From NCBI GenBank assembly GCA_964598725.1, contig CAZRCW010000002.1, positions 1 through 64,000 on the forward strand: a stretch of DNA of 64,000 nucleotides, written 5' to 3'. The notes under the pieces are model-generated. The model searched no databases, was not told the DNA's origin, and was given only the letters and a program-made list of their open reading frames with translations. Source of the DNA: JAGOTP01 sp964598725. GTDB taxonomy: Bacteria > Patescibacteriota > Patescibacteriia > 2-12-FULL-60-25. Position 1 is the first letter of the stretch. Each line of letters starts with the position of its first letter. Below are positions 51,562 to 59,994 of the stretch, one piece after another. Position numbers and translations under genes: made by a program.

Positions 51562-52041
51562 ATGCGCTCAACAACGATCTTCGTCATCCTCGCTCTCGCT
51601 GGCTGCGCCACGACGCACCAGCACCCCCCGTCCGACACGAGGGAGACCTGCCCCGTATCGACCTCCCACATGACTCCGCAGCAGGAGCTCATGATGTGGC
51701 AGATCACCTGGCGTCAGTTTGTCCCCGTGATCGCCCAGGACCACACGAGCTACGAGGCGAACCTGCGCATCGCGCACGCGCTCCGCTTCGCCGTGCGTTC
51801 AGGTGATGGACCGAGCGCCTGCGCTGGCCTCTTCTTCATCGGGGGCTACACGCGGAACGCCTGCGCCGACCAGAGCTTCACGGTACGGCGCGTCATGCGC
51901 TGCAACGTCGAGGACGTCATCCGCGTCTGTGGAACCGGGGCGAACGACCCCCGCTTCCACGGTCTCGACCTCGCCACGACGGCGCGACGCGGCCTCAACG
52001 ACCGCGGCTGCGTCCCCGGAGAAGGCGAGTTCCGGGAGTGA
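51562..52041 (+). CDS. Lipoprotein of unknown function (islet H)
   Basis: 159 residues. Signal MRSTTIFVILALAGC, then ATTHQHPPSD. The mature part is cysteine-bearing (ETCPVS, SACAGLFF, NACADQS, MRCNVED, RVCGTG, RGCVPG), with the same lipobox context as its neighbour and the islet D1 lipoprotein. GGGAG lies 9 nt before the ATG. The two genes form one unit ended by the long structure at 52056-52160. Confidence 0.72.
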   Translation: MRSTTIFVILALAGCATTHQHPPSDTRETCPVSTSHMTPQQELMMWQITWRQFVPVIAQDHTSYEANLRIAHALRFAVRSGDGPSACAGLFFIGGYTRNACADQSFTVRRVMRCNVEDVIRVCGTGANDPRFHGLDLATTARRGLNDRGCVPGEGEFRE

Positions 52042-52055
52042 CCACATCAGATTGG

Positions 52056-52160
52056 GACAGGCATCCCTCACGAGTAATCAAAACTCAACACCTCCTTCGC
52101 GCACCCGCGAGGACAGAGCAGCACGCATCCACTCGTGAGCCTGTCCCGGGTGCGTTGTCT
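52056..52160 (+). terminator. Two competing stems and terminator of islet H
   Basis: Stem 1: GGGACAGGC..TCACGAGT (52056-52077) with ACTCGTGAGCCTGTCCC (52133-52149). Stem 2: GCACCCG..GGACAG (52103-52118) with CTGTCCCGGGTGC (52143-52155), followed by GTTGTCTGTTTT. CTGTCCC is used by both, so they exclude each other. Stem 2 matches the islet F terminator. Confidence 0.7.
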
Positions 52161-52188
52161 GTTTTATAAAAGAGTTATTCTAGAATCC

Positions 52189-53202
52189 TTAAAAAGGACA
52201 ATCGCTCGTATCCACCGTTTCACTTACGCCATTAGATTGTCCGTTATTTAAAATACATCTAGCGCGCTTTAATACGTGATCGTAAGTAAGTATAGATATA
52301 TTATAGAAAGAAGAATTTAATATTCTGTAAGCTTCTTTTTGTTCGCTGTTCCAGTCGCATGATCTTCCATATATCAAGGTGCAACGAGGTTTGATCACAG
52401 GAGTGTCATCGACGGAACTGGAGAAGCTCTTACTGTCCATTTTCGATTCCAACTGATGAATGTATCTCATTGATTGCGTTATAGCTTTGATCAGGTCACT
52501 CGATGGTACGTAATTTCCATGATCTTGCGTTGCAGCCCAAAAAGGTAGGTCTTTAGATGGTTTTTTGATTTCAATTATATCCAAAAAACCATCACAGCTT
52601 TTCATTAAGAAATCCGCTATATGCTGTGGATCGATTCTTCGCTCTCCTATTGCACCACTAAATTCAGTACCAAAGATCCAATCATTTTGACTAAACCAAT
52701 TTTGCCAAGATAATTCCGTACCATCCTGTGTCAACATTCGCTCAAACTCTTGAAGCGCATCTACCTTTTGCTTGAACCTTAAGCCATTGATTATGTCTGA
52801 CGAAAGAAGATTGTTTTGAATAATAACTTTCAGGACTTCTGATCGATCAGAGTTACCAAAGAATCCTCTAATCAAGTTAAGTGCTCCAGCATCATAATCA
52901 TCTATCGTGACGTAACGCTTCGCACCAGACTTAAGCGCTTCATGATTATTTGAAATGAATTCTATAAGGGACTTGAGCTCTTCCGAATCAAGGGTCAGTT
53001 CGCTTTTTGGTGTATCTATTTCCACTCCATCTTCATTTCCAAAGACTCCTTTCTTATATCTTCCTATTTTTAAACAAAGTTCCGGCTCATGATCGTTGCG
53101 AGGAATCCTAAAGAAAACAGCTTTAGATCTTACTGTTTTTGCATCCTTTAAAATTTTTGGCAGGTAATCAACTCCGTCATCACTACTTCTTATTGTTGGC
53201 AT
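52189..53202 (-). CDS. sduA: Shedu anti-phage nuclease (SduA, DUF4263)
   Basis: 337 residues. The C-terminal half is a PD-(D/E)xK-type nuclease domain of DUF4263: SWQNWFSQNDWIFGTEF, then IADFLM (D197), CDGFLDIIEIKKP (E211-x-K213), and later PRCTLIYGRS. DUF4263 is the defining domain of the single-gene Shedu defence system. An N-terminal variable region of about 150 residues precedes it. ATG 53202 with TATACT 10 nt upstream; a GTG seven codons earlier is less likely. It probably protects the host cell against phage or competing elements. Confidence 0.85.
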   Translation of the reverse strand: MPTIRSSDDGVDYLPKILKDAKTVRSKAVFFRIPRNDHEPELCLKIGRYKKGVFGNEDGVEIDTPKSELTLDSEELKSLIEFISNNHEALKSGAKRYVTIDDYDAGALNLIRGFFGNSDRSEVLKVIIQNNLLSSDIINGLRFKQKVDALQEFERMLTQDGTELSWQNWFSQNDWIFGTEFSGAIGERRIDPQHIADFLMKSCDGFLDIIEIKKPSKDLPFWAATQDHGNYVPSSDLIKAITQSMRYIHQLESKMDSKSFSSSVDDTPVIKPRCTLIYGRSCDWNSEQKEAYRILNSSFYNISILTYDHVLKRARCILNNGQSNGVSETVDTSDCPF

Positions 53203-53311
53203 ATTTTGCCAAAGTATAGCCACTGCGTAGGTATAAGGACAAACGAATTTTATAGAGAGACGTATACAGGCTTATAAAACCACAAAATAGTCCATAATCG
53301 TAAAAATACTC

Positions 53312-54805
53312 TTACTTGCTCTCTTTGAGATTTTCGCATCTCTTTTTTAATGCGGATGCAGGATCTGATATCAGTCCATGGAAAAGATATATACCCAATC
53401 TTGGCAATAGATGACTAATATTACCCGTATGAATAGCAAAGAAGCTACTAAACTTATCATCTTTTAATGGATAACCGTGGGTCGTGTCTCTTAAATTAAC
53501 CATGAAATACTGAAAGTATGTTTGTGCGCTGACTCGATTGTTTCGATCTCTTCCAAGTTGCACGTAACCTCCTGTCTGCCTTCCTCTCTGATAAACGCCT
53601 GCAAGTGTTTCATTCAATAGACGTGCATAATCTCCTTTGGCAGTTTTAGTAATAAAGTGTCTAAGACCGCCTGGAAGACCTACGTATTTCTCTATTACGT
53701 GTTTTTTGAACCATTTACTACTAAAAACGTTCGCAGTATCGGTTATGCCAAGTAGTCCAATATACCGGTCTAAAAAATCAAAGAACAGTAGCTTTCTCAT
53801 CAAGTTATTGCCTGCGACGTGGCAGCGTAGAAGCGTTTCCTGCATCGCATCAAACGTCATTAGGTTGTAAAGCTGATCTTTTACCATTAGATCTCCAGAC
53901 GCCTTGCTCCTAAAGTTAGTAGTATTAAGCAAGAAAGTTAACGTCTTATCGATTCCCTTCAAATACCAAAGAAAGAGTTCTTTTGACTCTGATGATGTTA
54001 GTGCTTTTATTTTTGGAATTCCTTGAGTTCGATCTGACCACATCTCATTGAGTGTACTTATACCTTGTGCCGATTGAAGTTTAGTACGCCTATCTTCATT
54101 TTGGAAATGTTCTCTTCTTCCAAAAAGAAAAACGAATTCATGGCTTATCCAATGGCTAGAAAACCCATATGAGCCACCTTCTGAATCGTAGAGTCCCTGA
54201 GCTAAAAAGTCTCGAGCAATGATAAAGTGTCCTTTCTGAAAAGTATTAAATACGCCTTTATTTTTTCTGAACAGCTCAAGCATATCGTCCTTACTAAGAA
54301 ACTGAAGCCCTGAGAACATAGAGGGAGCTCGTTCTAAATATGTAAAGATAGGAGGTATCTTTATAAAAAGAATTTCACCTTCTGGAAAACGTTCAAAAAA
54401 GGATTTTTTTATAATCTCTAGACTATCAAGTAGGGTCATTCTTCCTGAGATACTGATAAGCTCTTTGACTAAAAAAATAAACTCTATGACCTCTTCCTTT
54501 GTATCCATGCTCCGAAGCTTCGCTCGATCCTTTGCTACAAGTCTCTGTGCGTTTGAGATTACTGGCATCTGAGAACTTGGGGCGAAGACCTCATCTACGA
54601 CTCGCTGCAAAGAGGATGTATCGGTATTTTTGTTAATAGTCGAATGCAACTGATAGAAGCTAGGCCATACCACGTTCTCGAGGATGAGATGATCTGAATC
54701 AAGTTTAGCCTTATATAAGCCATTTTGATTCATGAAGTCGCAAATATTTTGCCGATTAAACATCGGTATATCTTTTGGAATTGATAAGCGGTATTCAGTG
54801 CTCAT
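53312..54805 (-). CDS. Unknown 497-residue protein of the element
   Basis: Mostly helical by residue pattern. Notable stretches: GSYGFSSHWISHEFVFLFGR, LLRCHVAGNNLMRKLLFFDF, KYVGLPGGLRHFITKTAKGD and MVNLRDTTHGYPL. The last resembles the R-x-x-x-H core of HEPN-like RNases, but spacing is short and this is only a hint. It starts 2 bp after the stop of the terminase-small-like gene and is followed by sduA 109 bp later on the same strand. AT-rich, element-type composition. No family recognised. Confidence 0.75.
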   Translation of the reverse strand: MSTEYRLSIPKDIPMFNRQNICDFMNQNGLYKAKLDSDHLILENVVWPSFYQLHSTINKNTDTSSLQRVVDEVFAPSSQMPVISNAQRLVAKDRAKLRSMDTKEEVIEFIFLVKELISISGRMTLLDSLEIIKKSFFERFPEGEILFIKIPPIFTYLERAPSMFSGLQFLSKDDMLELFRKNKGVFNTFQKGHFIIARDFLAQGLYDSEGGSYGFSSHWISHEFVFLFGRREHFQNEDRRTKLQSAQGISTLNEMWSDRTQGIPKIKALTSSESKELFLWYLKGIDKTLTFLLNTTNFRSKASGDLMVKDQLYNLMTFDAMQETLLRCHVAGNNLMRKLLFFDFLDRYIGLLGITDTANVFSSKWFKKHVIEKYVGLPGGLRHFITKTAKGDYARLLNETLAGVYQRGRQTGGYVQLGRDRNNRVSAQTYFQYFMVNLRDTTHGYPLKDDKFSSFFAIHTGNISHLLPRLGIYLFHGLISDPASALKKRCENLKESK

Positions 54806-54807
54806 TC

Positions 54808-55260
54808 TCAGTGGATAAGTGGCTCATCTGACTTCTCAATCCTATTCAAAAGATCGTTCATGTCAATGTTCTTGTTAACGCTCTCAATCGTATCTTTCCA
54901 ACCAAAGTTATTTTTAAGGGAAAAAATGATCCCAGTTACTGAACCGCTTTTCCGGTAAAGCTGCTCTTCAACGTAAACCGCTACCCTCTGTTTAGCGTAC
55001 TTTATCGTGTCCATAAACTCTGGACGCTCTTGATACTTGATTAATTGATCACGAGTCATCCCAACGGCGAATGCTAGACCTGAGACCGTATAAGGACGTT
55101 CTTGACGGTCACAGGTGTCGAAGTATAGCTCAATGACACGTGATAGCTCTTCAGGGCTAGTATAGGCCATTGGTCGACCTGTCTTTTTTGTATATTGGTA
55201 AACGCGCTTCAATTTTTCGGAAGTACACGCTTGAGGGATCGGATTTGCTGCAGTTTTCAT
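54808..55260 (-). CDS. Phage terminase small subunit-like protein
   Basis: 150 residues. GRPMAYTSPEELSRVIELYF, TVSGLAFAVGMTRDQLIKYQ, RPEFMDTIKYAKQRVAVYVE and IIFSLKNNFGWKD form the pattern of a phage DNA-packaging/terminase-small family. No large terminase is in the element, so it may have been recruited as a DNA-binding regulator or for packaging by a helper phage. TATAAT ends 6 nt before ATG 55260, giving a leaderless start. Coupled to the 497-residue gene. Confidence 0.78.
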   Translation of the reverse strand: MKTAANPIPQACTSEKLKRVYQYTKKTGRPMAYTSPEELSRVIELYFDTCDRQERPYTVSGLAFAVGMTRDQLIKYQERPEFMDTIKYAKQRVAVYVEEQLYRKSGSVTGIIFSLKNNFGWKDTIESVNKNIDMNDLLNRIEKSDEPLIH

Positions 55261-55323
55261 AAAAATATTATAAAACATTTTTTTGAAACAGCATACTTTT
55301 CTCCTTGCGTTCTTCAAGGCTTT

Positions 55324-55348
55324 AGCCAGTACCCTGTTAGTACTGGCT
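55324..55348. promoter_or_regulatory. Palindrome upstream of terminase-like gene
   Basis: AGCCAGTAC and GTACTGGCT around 7 nt. No T-run follows in either direction, so an operator is as likely as a terminator. Confidence 0.5.
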
Positions 55349-55376
55349 ATTTGGGGATAGGGGGATACCGGGTGTG

Positions 55377-55685
55377 CTAGAAATCCTTTCGATTTCTTCT
55401 CAGTAAGGTAACAACCAACAACAGTAATGCTACGACATTTAAAATTCTCCAGATATCCTTATCCAGATGCAATGGAAGAAGCGGATTGAAAGTGATGGCT
55501 AATATGACTGCTGACCAAGCAATTACTTTATGCTTAGTCTCAAATGCTTGATATGCAAGGTAGGCCAAGGTTCCACATACCATAAAGCGAAGCAACTGAT
55601 AAAAGCCGTATGGGAGCGAAGTTACTAACGTGGCTATAAACAGGATGGTTAAGGAGATCAACCTTGAAACCAACGAATGCTTCAT
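55377..55685 (-). CDS. Small DUF6804-like membrane protein
   Basis: 102 residues, three membrane helices (ISLTILFIATLVTSLPYGFY, VIAWSAVILAITFNPLLPL, VVALLLLVVTLL). The FNPLLPLHLDKDIWRILN segment resembles DUF6804 proteins found widely in bacteria and elements. Function unknown. Overlaps the upstream small membrane gene by 4 bp. Confidence 0.72.
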   Translation of the reverse strand: MKHSLVSRLISLTILFIATLVTSLPYGFYQLLRFMVCGTLAYLAYQAFETKHKVIAWSAVILAITFNPLLPLHLDKDIWRILNVVALLLLVVTLLRRNRKDF

Positions 55686-55918
55686 AACGATTTTCTCTTT
55701 AGCAGTATTGGAAGAGCGAACTTAAGGAATTCCCAAAGCATTATGACTACAAGGGTTACTATGAAAATGCGCCAGCTCCAGACACTTTTAGAGAGGAAGA
55801 AGTAAAATATACCTGTAATAAAAGTTGCGCCAGCCAGTCCTTCTATCAATCCCCGTGTTAAAATTGTCCCAATAACCAACCCAATATCAAGTAATACAGT
55901 CTGTATTTCTTCTTTCAT
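55682..55918 (-). CDS. Small membrane protein
   Basis: 78 residues, two membrane helices (GLAGATFITGIFYFFL, WRIFIVTLVVIMLWEFLKFA) with basic ends. No family recognised; size and pairing with the next gene could fit a holin-like or stress membrane protein. It lies just downstream of the terminator of the candidate ncRNA. Confidence 0.65.
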   Translation of the reverse strand: MKEEIQTVLLDIGLVIGTILTRGLIEGLAGATFITGIFYFFLSKSVWSWRIFIVTLVVIMLWEFLKFALPILLKRKSL

Positions 55919-55944
55919 AAAAACTAGGAGAGATTAAATGAGGT

Positions 55945-56096
55945 AAACAAAAAGGACACCTCTGAGGTGTCGAGACCCAAGACAGCAACCGTAGTTCCTG
56001 CTTGTTTTATCAGAAGTGCCCTTTATCGCGCGGGAACTACTGAAAAACACAGCAGGACGACAGAGTCGCCTGATGGTTGCATTCTTGAATCTCGAC
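55945..56096 (-). ncRNA. Candidate structured non-coding RNA
   Basis: About 150 nt on the minus strand with a promoter (56103-56131), a predicted start at G56096, and a terminator GACACCT-CAG-AGGTGTC followed by CTTTTTTG. The RNA folds as a closed Y: a long terminal stem GTCGAGA/TCTCGAC, CAAG/CTTG and GCAACC/GGTTGC; hairpin CAGGCGAC-TCT-GTCG-T-CCTG; and stem GTAGTTCC/GGAACTAC with a large loop. No known RNA family is recognised. It has no ORF. The terminator shares bases with the terminal stem. Confidence 0.7.
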
Positions 56097-56102
56097 GGTG
56101 AC

Positions 56103-56131
56103 AATATCTCGCTTTTGAGCTAAAAAGTCAA
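56103..56131 (-). promoter_or_regulatory. Promoter of candidate ncRNA
   Basis: TTGACT, 17-nt spacer, GATATT on the minus strand, 7 nt before the first base of the terminal stem. Confidence 0.6.
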
Positions 56132-56135
56132 AAGA

Positions 56136-56936
56136 ATGAATATGAGTAACGAAAATTTAGGCCACCCGTATGCTCCGTATACCGAATCCGATCTCAAAGA
56201 GCTGGATGATATAAGTTTGAAGCAACTAATTTGGCTAACTGGAGAGATGGTAACAATGATTGATTATGAAAGCGATGCAAAAGCATATGGTCGCTTAATC
56301 GATCCGTATAACGAAGGGGTATTTATCTTTCTTACTCAAGAAGACAGGTACCTTAAACAAGTGAACTTAGACCCTTCCTTAGCATGGAGCACGTTAACGA
56401 ACTTGCTAGATGATTTAAAAGGACGCGGATATATTGAGACCTATTCCGGACCCTATAAAAACGTGGTCGATCTGGATCAGATCGAAATAAATGTAGGGGA
56501 AAGAAAAACGATTAATGATGATCTATTTTTAAACTTAAAAAGATCAATAATTTCACATCTTAATCAATTGAAAAGCAAAAAATCTAGTGATCAAGAACCC
56601 TTAAAGAAGCTGATCTTCAAAGAAAATCCATGCCAGATAATAGACACCGAAACAAACCATAAGATCTTCTTCAAACATGATAATGCTAAGATTACAATCT
56701 TGATAAAGGCATTATTCAATATCGCAAACCAGCAAGGTTCATGGATTGATGTCTTAAGTGAAGGTATTGGTGAGGGATCATTTGAGAGCCGATCTCTTTA
56801 CGATACGGCTAATCTTATAAATCGGAAGATAAGAAAAGAATTTAACCTCAACGAAGATTTCTTAATAGCTGATCTGGGTAATCGACAAATAAAAATCAAC
56901 ACATTAACCAAATCATTCAAAATTGAACGAAATTGA
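56136..56936 (+). CDS. Unknown protein with winged-helix-like C-terminus
   Basis: 266 residues. The N-terminal half (TESDLKELDDISLKQLIWLT, VFIFLTQEDRYLKQVNL) is of unknown fold. The C-terminal ~80 residues (KALFNIANQQGSWIDVLSEG, TANLINRKIRKEFNLNEDFL, IADLGNRQIKIN) look like the OmpR-type winged helix of response regulators. It may be a regulator of the element. It starts next to the divergent ncRNA promoter and ends at a strong terminator. Confidence 0.65.
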   Translation: MNMSNENLGHPYAPYTESDLKELDDISLKQLIWLTGEMVTMIDYESDAKAYGRLIDPYNEGVFIFLTQEDRYLKQVNLDPSLAWSTLTNLLDDLKGRGYIETYSGPYKNVVDLDQIEINVGERKTINDDLFLNLKRSIISHLNQLKSKKSSDQEPLKKLIFKENPCQIIDTETNHKIFFKHDNAKITILIKALFNIANQQGSWIDVLSEGIGEGSFESRSLYDTANLINRKIRKEFNLNEDFLIADLGNRQIKINTLTKSFKIERN

Positions 56937-56959
56937 TTCAAGGGGGTTTGTTCTAGAGT

Positions 56960-57006
56960 GCGGGCATGACTTAGGTGAAAACCAATAGTCATGCCCGCAA
57001 TTTTTT
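56960..57006 (+). terminator. Terminator after winged-helix-like gene
   Basis: 12-bp stem GTGCGGGCATGACT-type arms (56960-56971 and 56987-56998) followed by AATTTTTT. Confidence 0.85.
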
Positions 57007-57047
57007 ATAAGTCCTGGCCAGGCTGATTGCGGTGAATATACACACAT

Positions 57048-57317
57048 ATGAGAACCGTTCTAAAAAAAGAACGATCTTTCAAGACATCCGATATTAACCT
57101 CGCGACAACCCTTTATACCCTTGGCGGAATACTGCTTGGTATTGAACGTGAAGATTCGCACCGATGCTGCTTCATTTTTGATGAAACAGATGACACTCTT
57201 CGGGCGATCAAAGCTTACTGGCGACGGGAACTAGCACTTGACCCACAAAGTTTGCTTCTCAACCTCAAGGTACTTAAAGCGCGTCTATACGGTGAACGGT
57301 ATGAAGCTTCCAACTGA
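57048..57317 (+). CDS. DUF5659-like small protein
   Basis: 89 residues: TSDINLATTLYTLGGILLGI, EDSHRCCFIFDETDD and the helical tail match DUF5659-type proteins often coded beside replication genes of small elements. Function unknown. First of a four-gene block (this gene, a 46-residue ORF, the primase/helicase, the recombinase) with overlapping ends. Confidence 0.72.
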   Translation: MRTVLKKERSFKTSDINLATTLYTLGGILLGIEREDSHRCCFIFDETDDTLRAIKAYWRRELALDPQSLLLNLKVLKARLYGERYEASN

Positions 57318-57441
57318 AGCTGTTCGGGAGTTCCAAGAAGCTTGGAGAGCCTCAGGACTAGGAGAAATCTCCTATGAGCAAGCTGAGCAGGAAGCAGAAA
57401 AGATCTTATTTTTACACACAACCTTATCAAAGCATGTATGA
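57301..57441 (+). CDS. Very small helical protein
   Basis: 46 residues (KLPTEAVREFQEAWRASGLG, EISYEQAEQEAEKILFLHTT). It overlaps the preceding gene by 17 bp, and its stop overlaps the primase start in ATGA, which supports it as a real coupled gene. The pattern of an amphipathic helix followed by acidic residues is common in small element-encoded proteins. Function unknown. Confidence 0.65.
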   Translation: MKLPTEAVREFQEAWRASGLGEISYEQAEQEAEKILFLHTTLSKHV

Positions 57442-59873
57442 ATGTGAATTATCCAATTAGTGAATACCTACAACTTAAAGGAATAGACTTCAAAAAAGCG
57501 AATGGACAGCTCGTTACTAAGTGCATATTTGCAGATTGTGACGTTGATAGCCGTGGCAATGAAGCTCACTTGTACTTTTCGGAAGACACCTCTCAGTATC
57601 ACTGTAAGAAATGTGAGGCGTCTGGAAACATTGTGACTTTAGCTAAGCATTTTGGAGATAATCTACACATCCTTTTCCCAAATGCTCGGTATACCGTGCA
57701 GCGTACAACGCGTCCAAAAGAGCAACCTAAAACTGTTTCAGCCGCTGAAGTCCAGCTCTGTTATGAATCTTTGCCATCCACCATACGCCAGTATCTAAAT
57801 GAGCGTGGTATTACCGATAGTACCATCGACCGATGCAAAATCGGTTGGGGTACTTTCTATGGCTCTGATTGGATCACTATTCCTGTACCATCACGTGAAC
57901 AGCCAGGTACATATTCAATGATGAAGCTTCGTAGAGATCCTAAGCTTGATGGAAGCGATGCTATAGAAAAGATGAAGGTTTTTCCCGTGGGAGCAATTCA
58001 CCAGATCTATAGTTGGACCATTCTTGATACAGAGAGCGATTCTATCATCCTTTGCGAAGGTGAGTTCGATACATTAGCTCTCTTATCGAAAGGTCTTCCG
58101 GCTGTAACTGGCACGGGTGGATGTGGAACATTTAAGGATGAATGGATAAACAGCTTTGCTCATTTGAAGAAGGTGTATGTCTGTTACGATAATGACAATC
58201 CGGGTAAAAAAGGTGTAGAAAGTGTAATTCGTAAATTAGCTGCTATAGAACAATTAGAGATTCTACAAATTAATTTGCCACACATGGGGGAAGGTAAGAA
58301 AGACATAACTGATTATCTCCTCATCAACGATGGAGATCCGTCTCTCTTACTTGGTATGGCGATACCCGTAGACCGTAAATCGTATCTAAGCTCGGGCAAA
58401 AAAGATCTTAAGAACATTCTTCAAGAAATCCCTAGTGATATTGCTAGTAGTGACTTGTCAGATGCGTTACAGCCTCTTCTAAATGATCTTTGTTCAGAGG
58501 ATCCACTTGTGGCTGAGCGATTTATTGGTAATGAGATTAAAAAACATTTCAACCTTAGTACTCAGGCTGATGTTAAACCGATTCTTGCTGCTTACAAACG
58601 TGCTAAAAAGACGCATTTTCAGCGGGATGAAGAATTAAAGAAATCTCAGACAACAACTAAGATTCTGAACAGGGACATAAACTTCCCTGAGGTACTAGAT
58701 TCAATTTCTTGTATTGGGATCGTACATCCACATGTCGTTGAACTTGTTATTGCCGCGTTTATTGCAGGGGCAATGAAACTTAGTCCACCTATATGGCTCA
58801 TCTTGGTAGGAGTTCCATCATCTTTTAAGACTGAATTAGTTGGATTAATTGATCTTCCAGGGGTATATGCCTTGGATACATTAACTGAAAATGCTTTTGT
58901 GTCCGGCTTTCTTCCAGAGGATGGTTCTGGACCAAAAGACTTGCTTCCGGCCTTGGATGGAAAGTGCTTCGTAGTTAAAGATCTTACAACCATATTCTCG
59001 CTCAAGGATGACGTTGTTAAAAAGCTCTTAGGAGACCTTACAAGTATCTATGATGGTAGTTTTGCTAAGTTTATGGCGACTCGTGGAGATGTGCGTTATA
59101 ACTCCAAATTCTCCATGATTGGTTGTGTAACGCCAGCAATCCTAGCTAAGCACCATAATTATGCGAATCAGCTAGGACCGCGGTTCTTTTTCTTTCGGAT
59201 CCCAGATCTTACTCCGGCAGAGTTTAACCGAGGAAAGGAAATCGCTTGGCAAGAAGCCGACCGACATGGTCTGATCCAAGAAGCACGTGAAATCATGTCG
59301 ACATATGTCTGCCAAGCAACTCAACGTGTGCTAAAAGGCAACCCTCTTGAACCTGAATCAGAACATGTTCGCACTCAGATCGATCTCATGGCTGAGTTCA
59401 TCGCTCGTGGCCGTGGCACTCTGCACGCAGAAGATAAAGAATTCGAGAAGGAAGAAAACGGTGAGAAGAAAAAGGTTCAGTATGTAGAAATTAGCGACGT
59501 CCAATTCGAACAGCCTTGGCGAGTGTTGAATTCGCTTCGTGCGCTCGCAAGAGTTCTCGCACGTATACACGACGTAGCTGCCGTGGGACAAGTTGAGCTA
59601 AATATCCTCAAGCCACTTGTTATGTCGAGTATGCCAATACACCGAGCAGTTGCTATCAGCGCTTTAGCGAAGGAAAATAGTATGTCTGCTAAGTCATTAG
59701 GATTAAAGATAGGTAAATCCACCAAGACAGCACGTCGAACTCTGAAAGAACTCAGCGTATTAGAGCTAGTTGAGGAAGGGACTGGTTTTGACTCTGATAG
59801 CGGAGAAAAGAACGCTAAAGTCTGGTCTATTAAATCAAAGTACATTCCTCTTATGAATGATTTGAGTACCTAA
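57438..59873 (+). CDS. Primase-helicase of the element
   Basis: 811 residues. A zinc finger near the N-terminus (C29, C34, C56, C59), a TOPRIM-like primase core (SIILCEGEFDTLALLSKG, YDNDNPGKKG), then a P-loop ATPase domain (LILVGVPSSFKTELVGLIDL) with a Walker-B-like segment KCFVVKDLTT. The C-terminus has a helix-turn-helix (AISALAKENSMSAKSLGLKI) near the end. It would initiate replication of the excised element. Translationally coupled to the small upstream gene. Confidence 0.82.
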   Translation: MNVNYPISEYLQLKGIDFKKANGQLVTKCIFADCDVDSRGNEAHLYFSEDTSQYHCKKCEASGNIVTLAKHFGDNLHILFPNARYTVQRTTRPKEQPKTVSAAEVQLCYESLPSTIRQYLNERGITDSTIDRCKIGWGTFYGSDWITIPVPSREQPGTYSMMKLRRDPKLDGSDAIEKMKVFPVGAIHQIYSWTILDTESDSIILCEGEFDTLALLSKGLPAVTGTGGCGTFKDEWINSFAHLKKVYVCYDNDNPGKKGVESVIRKLAAIEQLEILQINLPHMGEGKKDITDYLLINDGDPSLLLGMAIPVDRKSYLSSGKKDLKNILQEIPSDIASSDLSDALQPLLNDLCSEDPLVAERFIGNEIKKHFNLSTQADVKPILAAYKRAKKTHFQRDEELKKSQTTTKILNRDINFPEVLDSISCIGIVHPHVVELVIAAFIAGAMKLSPPIWLILVGVPSSFKTELVGLIDLPGVYALDTLTENAFVSGFLPEDGSGPKDLLPALDGKCFVVKDLTTIFSLKDDVVKKLLGDLTSIYDGSFAKFMATRGDVRYNSKFSMIGCVTPAILAKHHNYANQLGPRFFFFRIPDLTPAEFNRGKEIAWQEADRHGLIQEAREIMSTYVCQATQRVLKGNPLEPESEHVRTQIDLMAEFIARGRGTLHAEDKEFEKEENGEKKKVQYVEISDVQFEQPWRVLNSLRALARVLARIHDVAAVGQVELNILKPLVMSSMPIHRAVAISALAKENSMSAKSLGLKIGKSTKTARRTLKELSVLELVEEGTGFDSDSGEKNAKVWSIKSKYIPLMNDLST

Positions 59874-59948
59874 GGGGAGTTTCTGTCCCTCGCCTTTAGA
59901 TCAGGGTGTATCAAATAACTCGTCCAGGTTATACTCTCGTTAAACACA

Positions 59949-59986
59949 GTTCAGCCCAACCTACATAATGATAGGTTGGGCTGAAC
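59949..59986. promoter_or_regulatory. 15-bp perfect hairpin before recombinase start
   Basis: GTTCAGCCCAACCTA and TAGGTTGGGCTGAAC around 8 nt. It ends 8 nt before ATG 59995 and could block translation, serve as operator, or end the primase transcript. A TATACT lies just upstream at about 59931. Confidence 0.75.
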
Positions 59987-59994
59987 AATACCTT

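Noticed and set aside
54808..55260. A full prophage in the tRNA-Arg element
   Set aside because: Only a terminase-small-like gene is seen; no large terminase, portal, capsid or tail gene.
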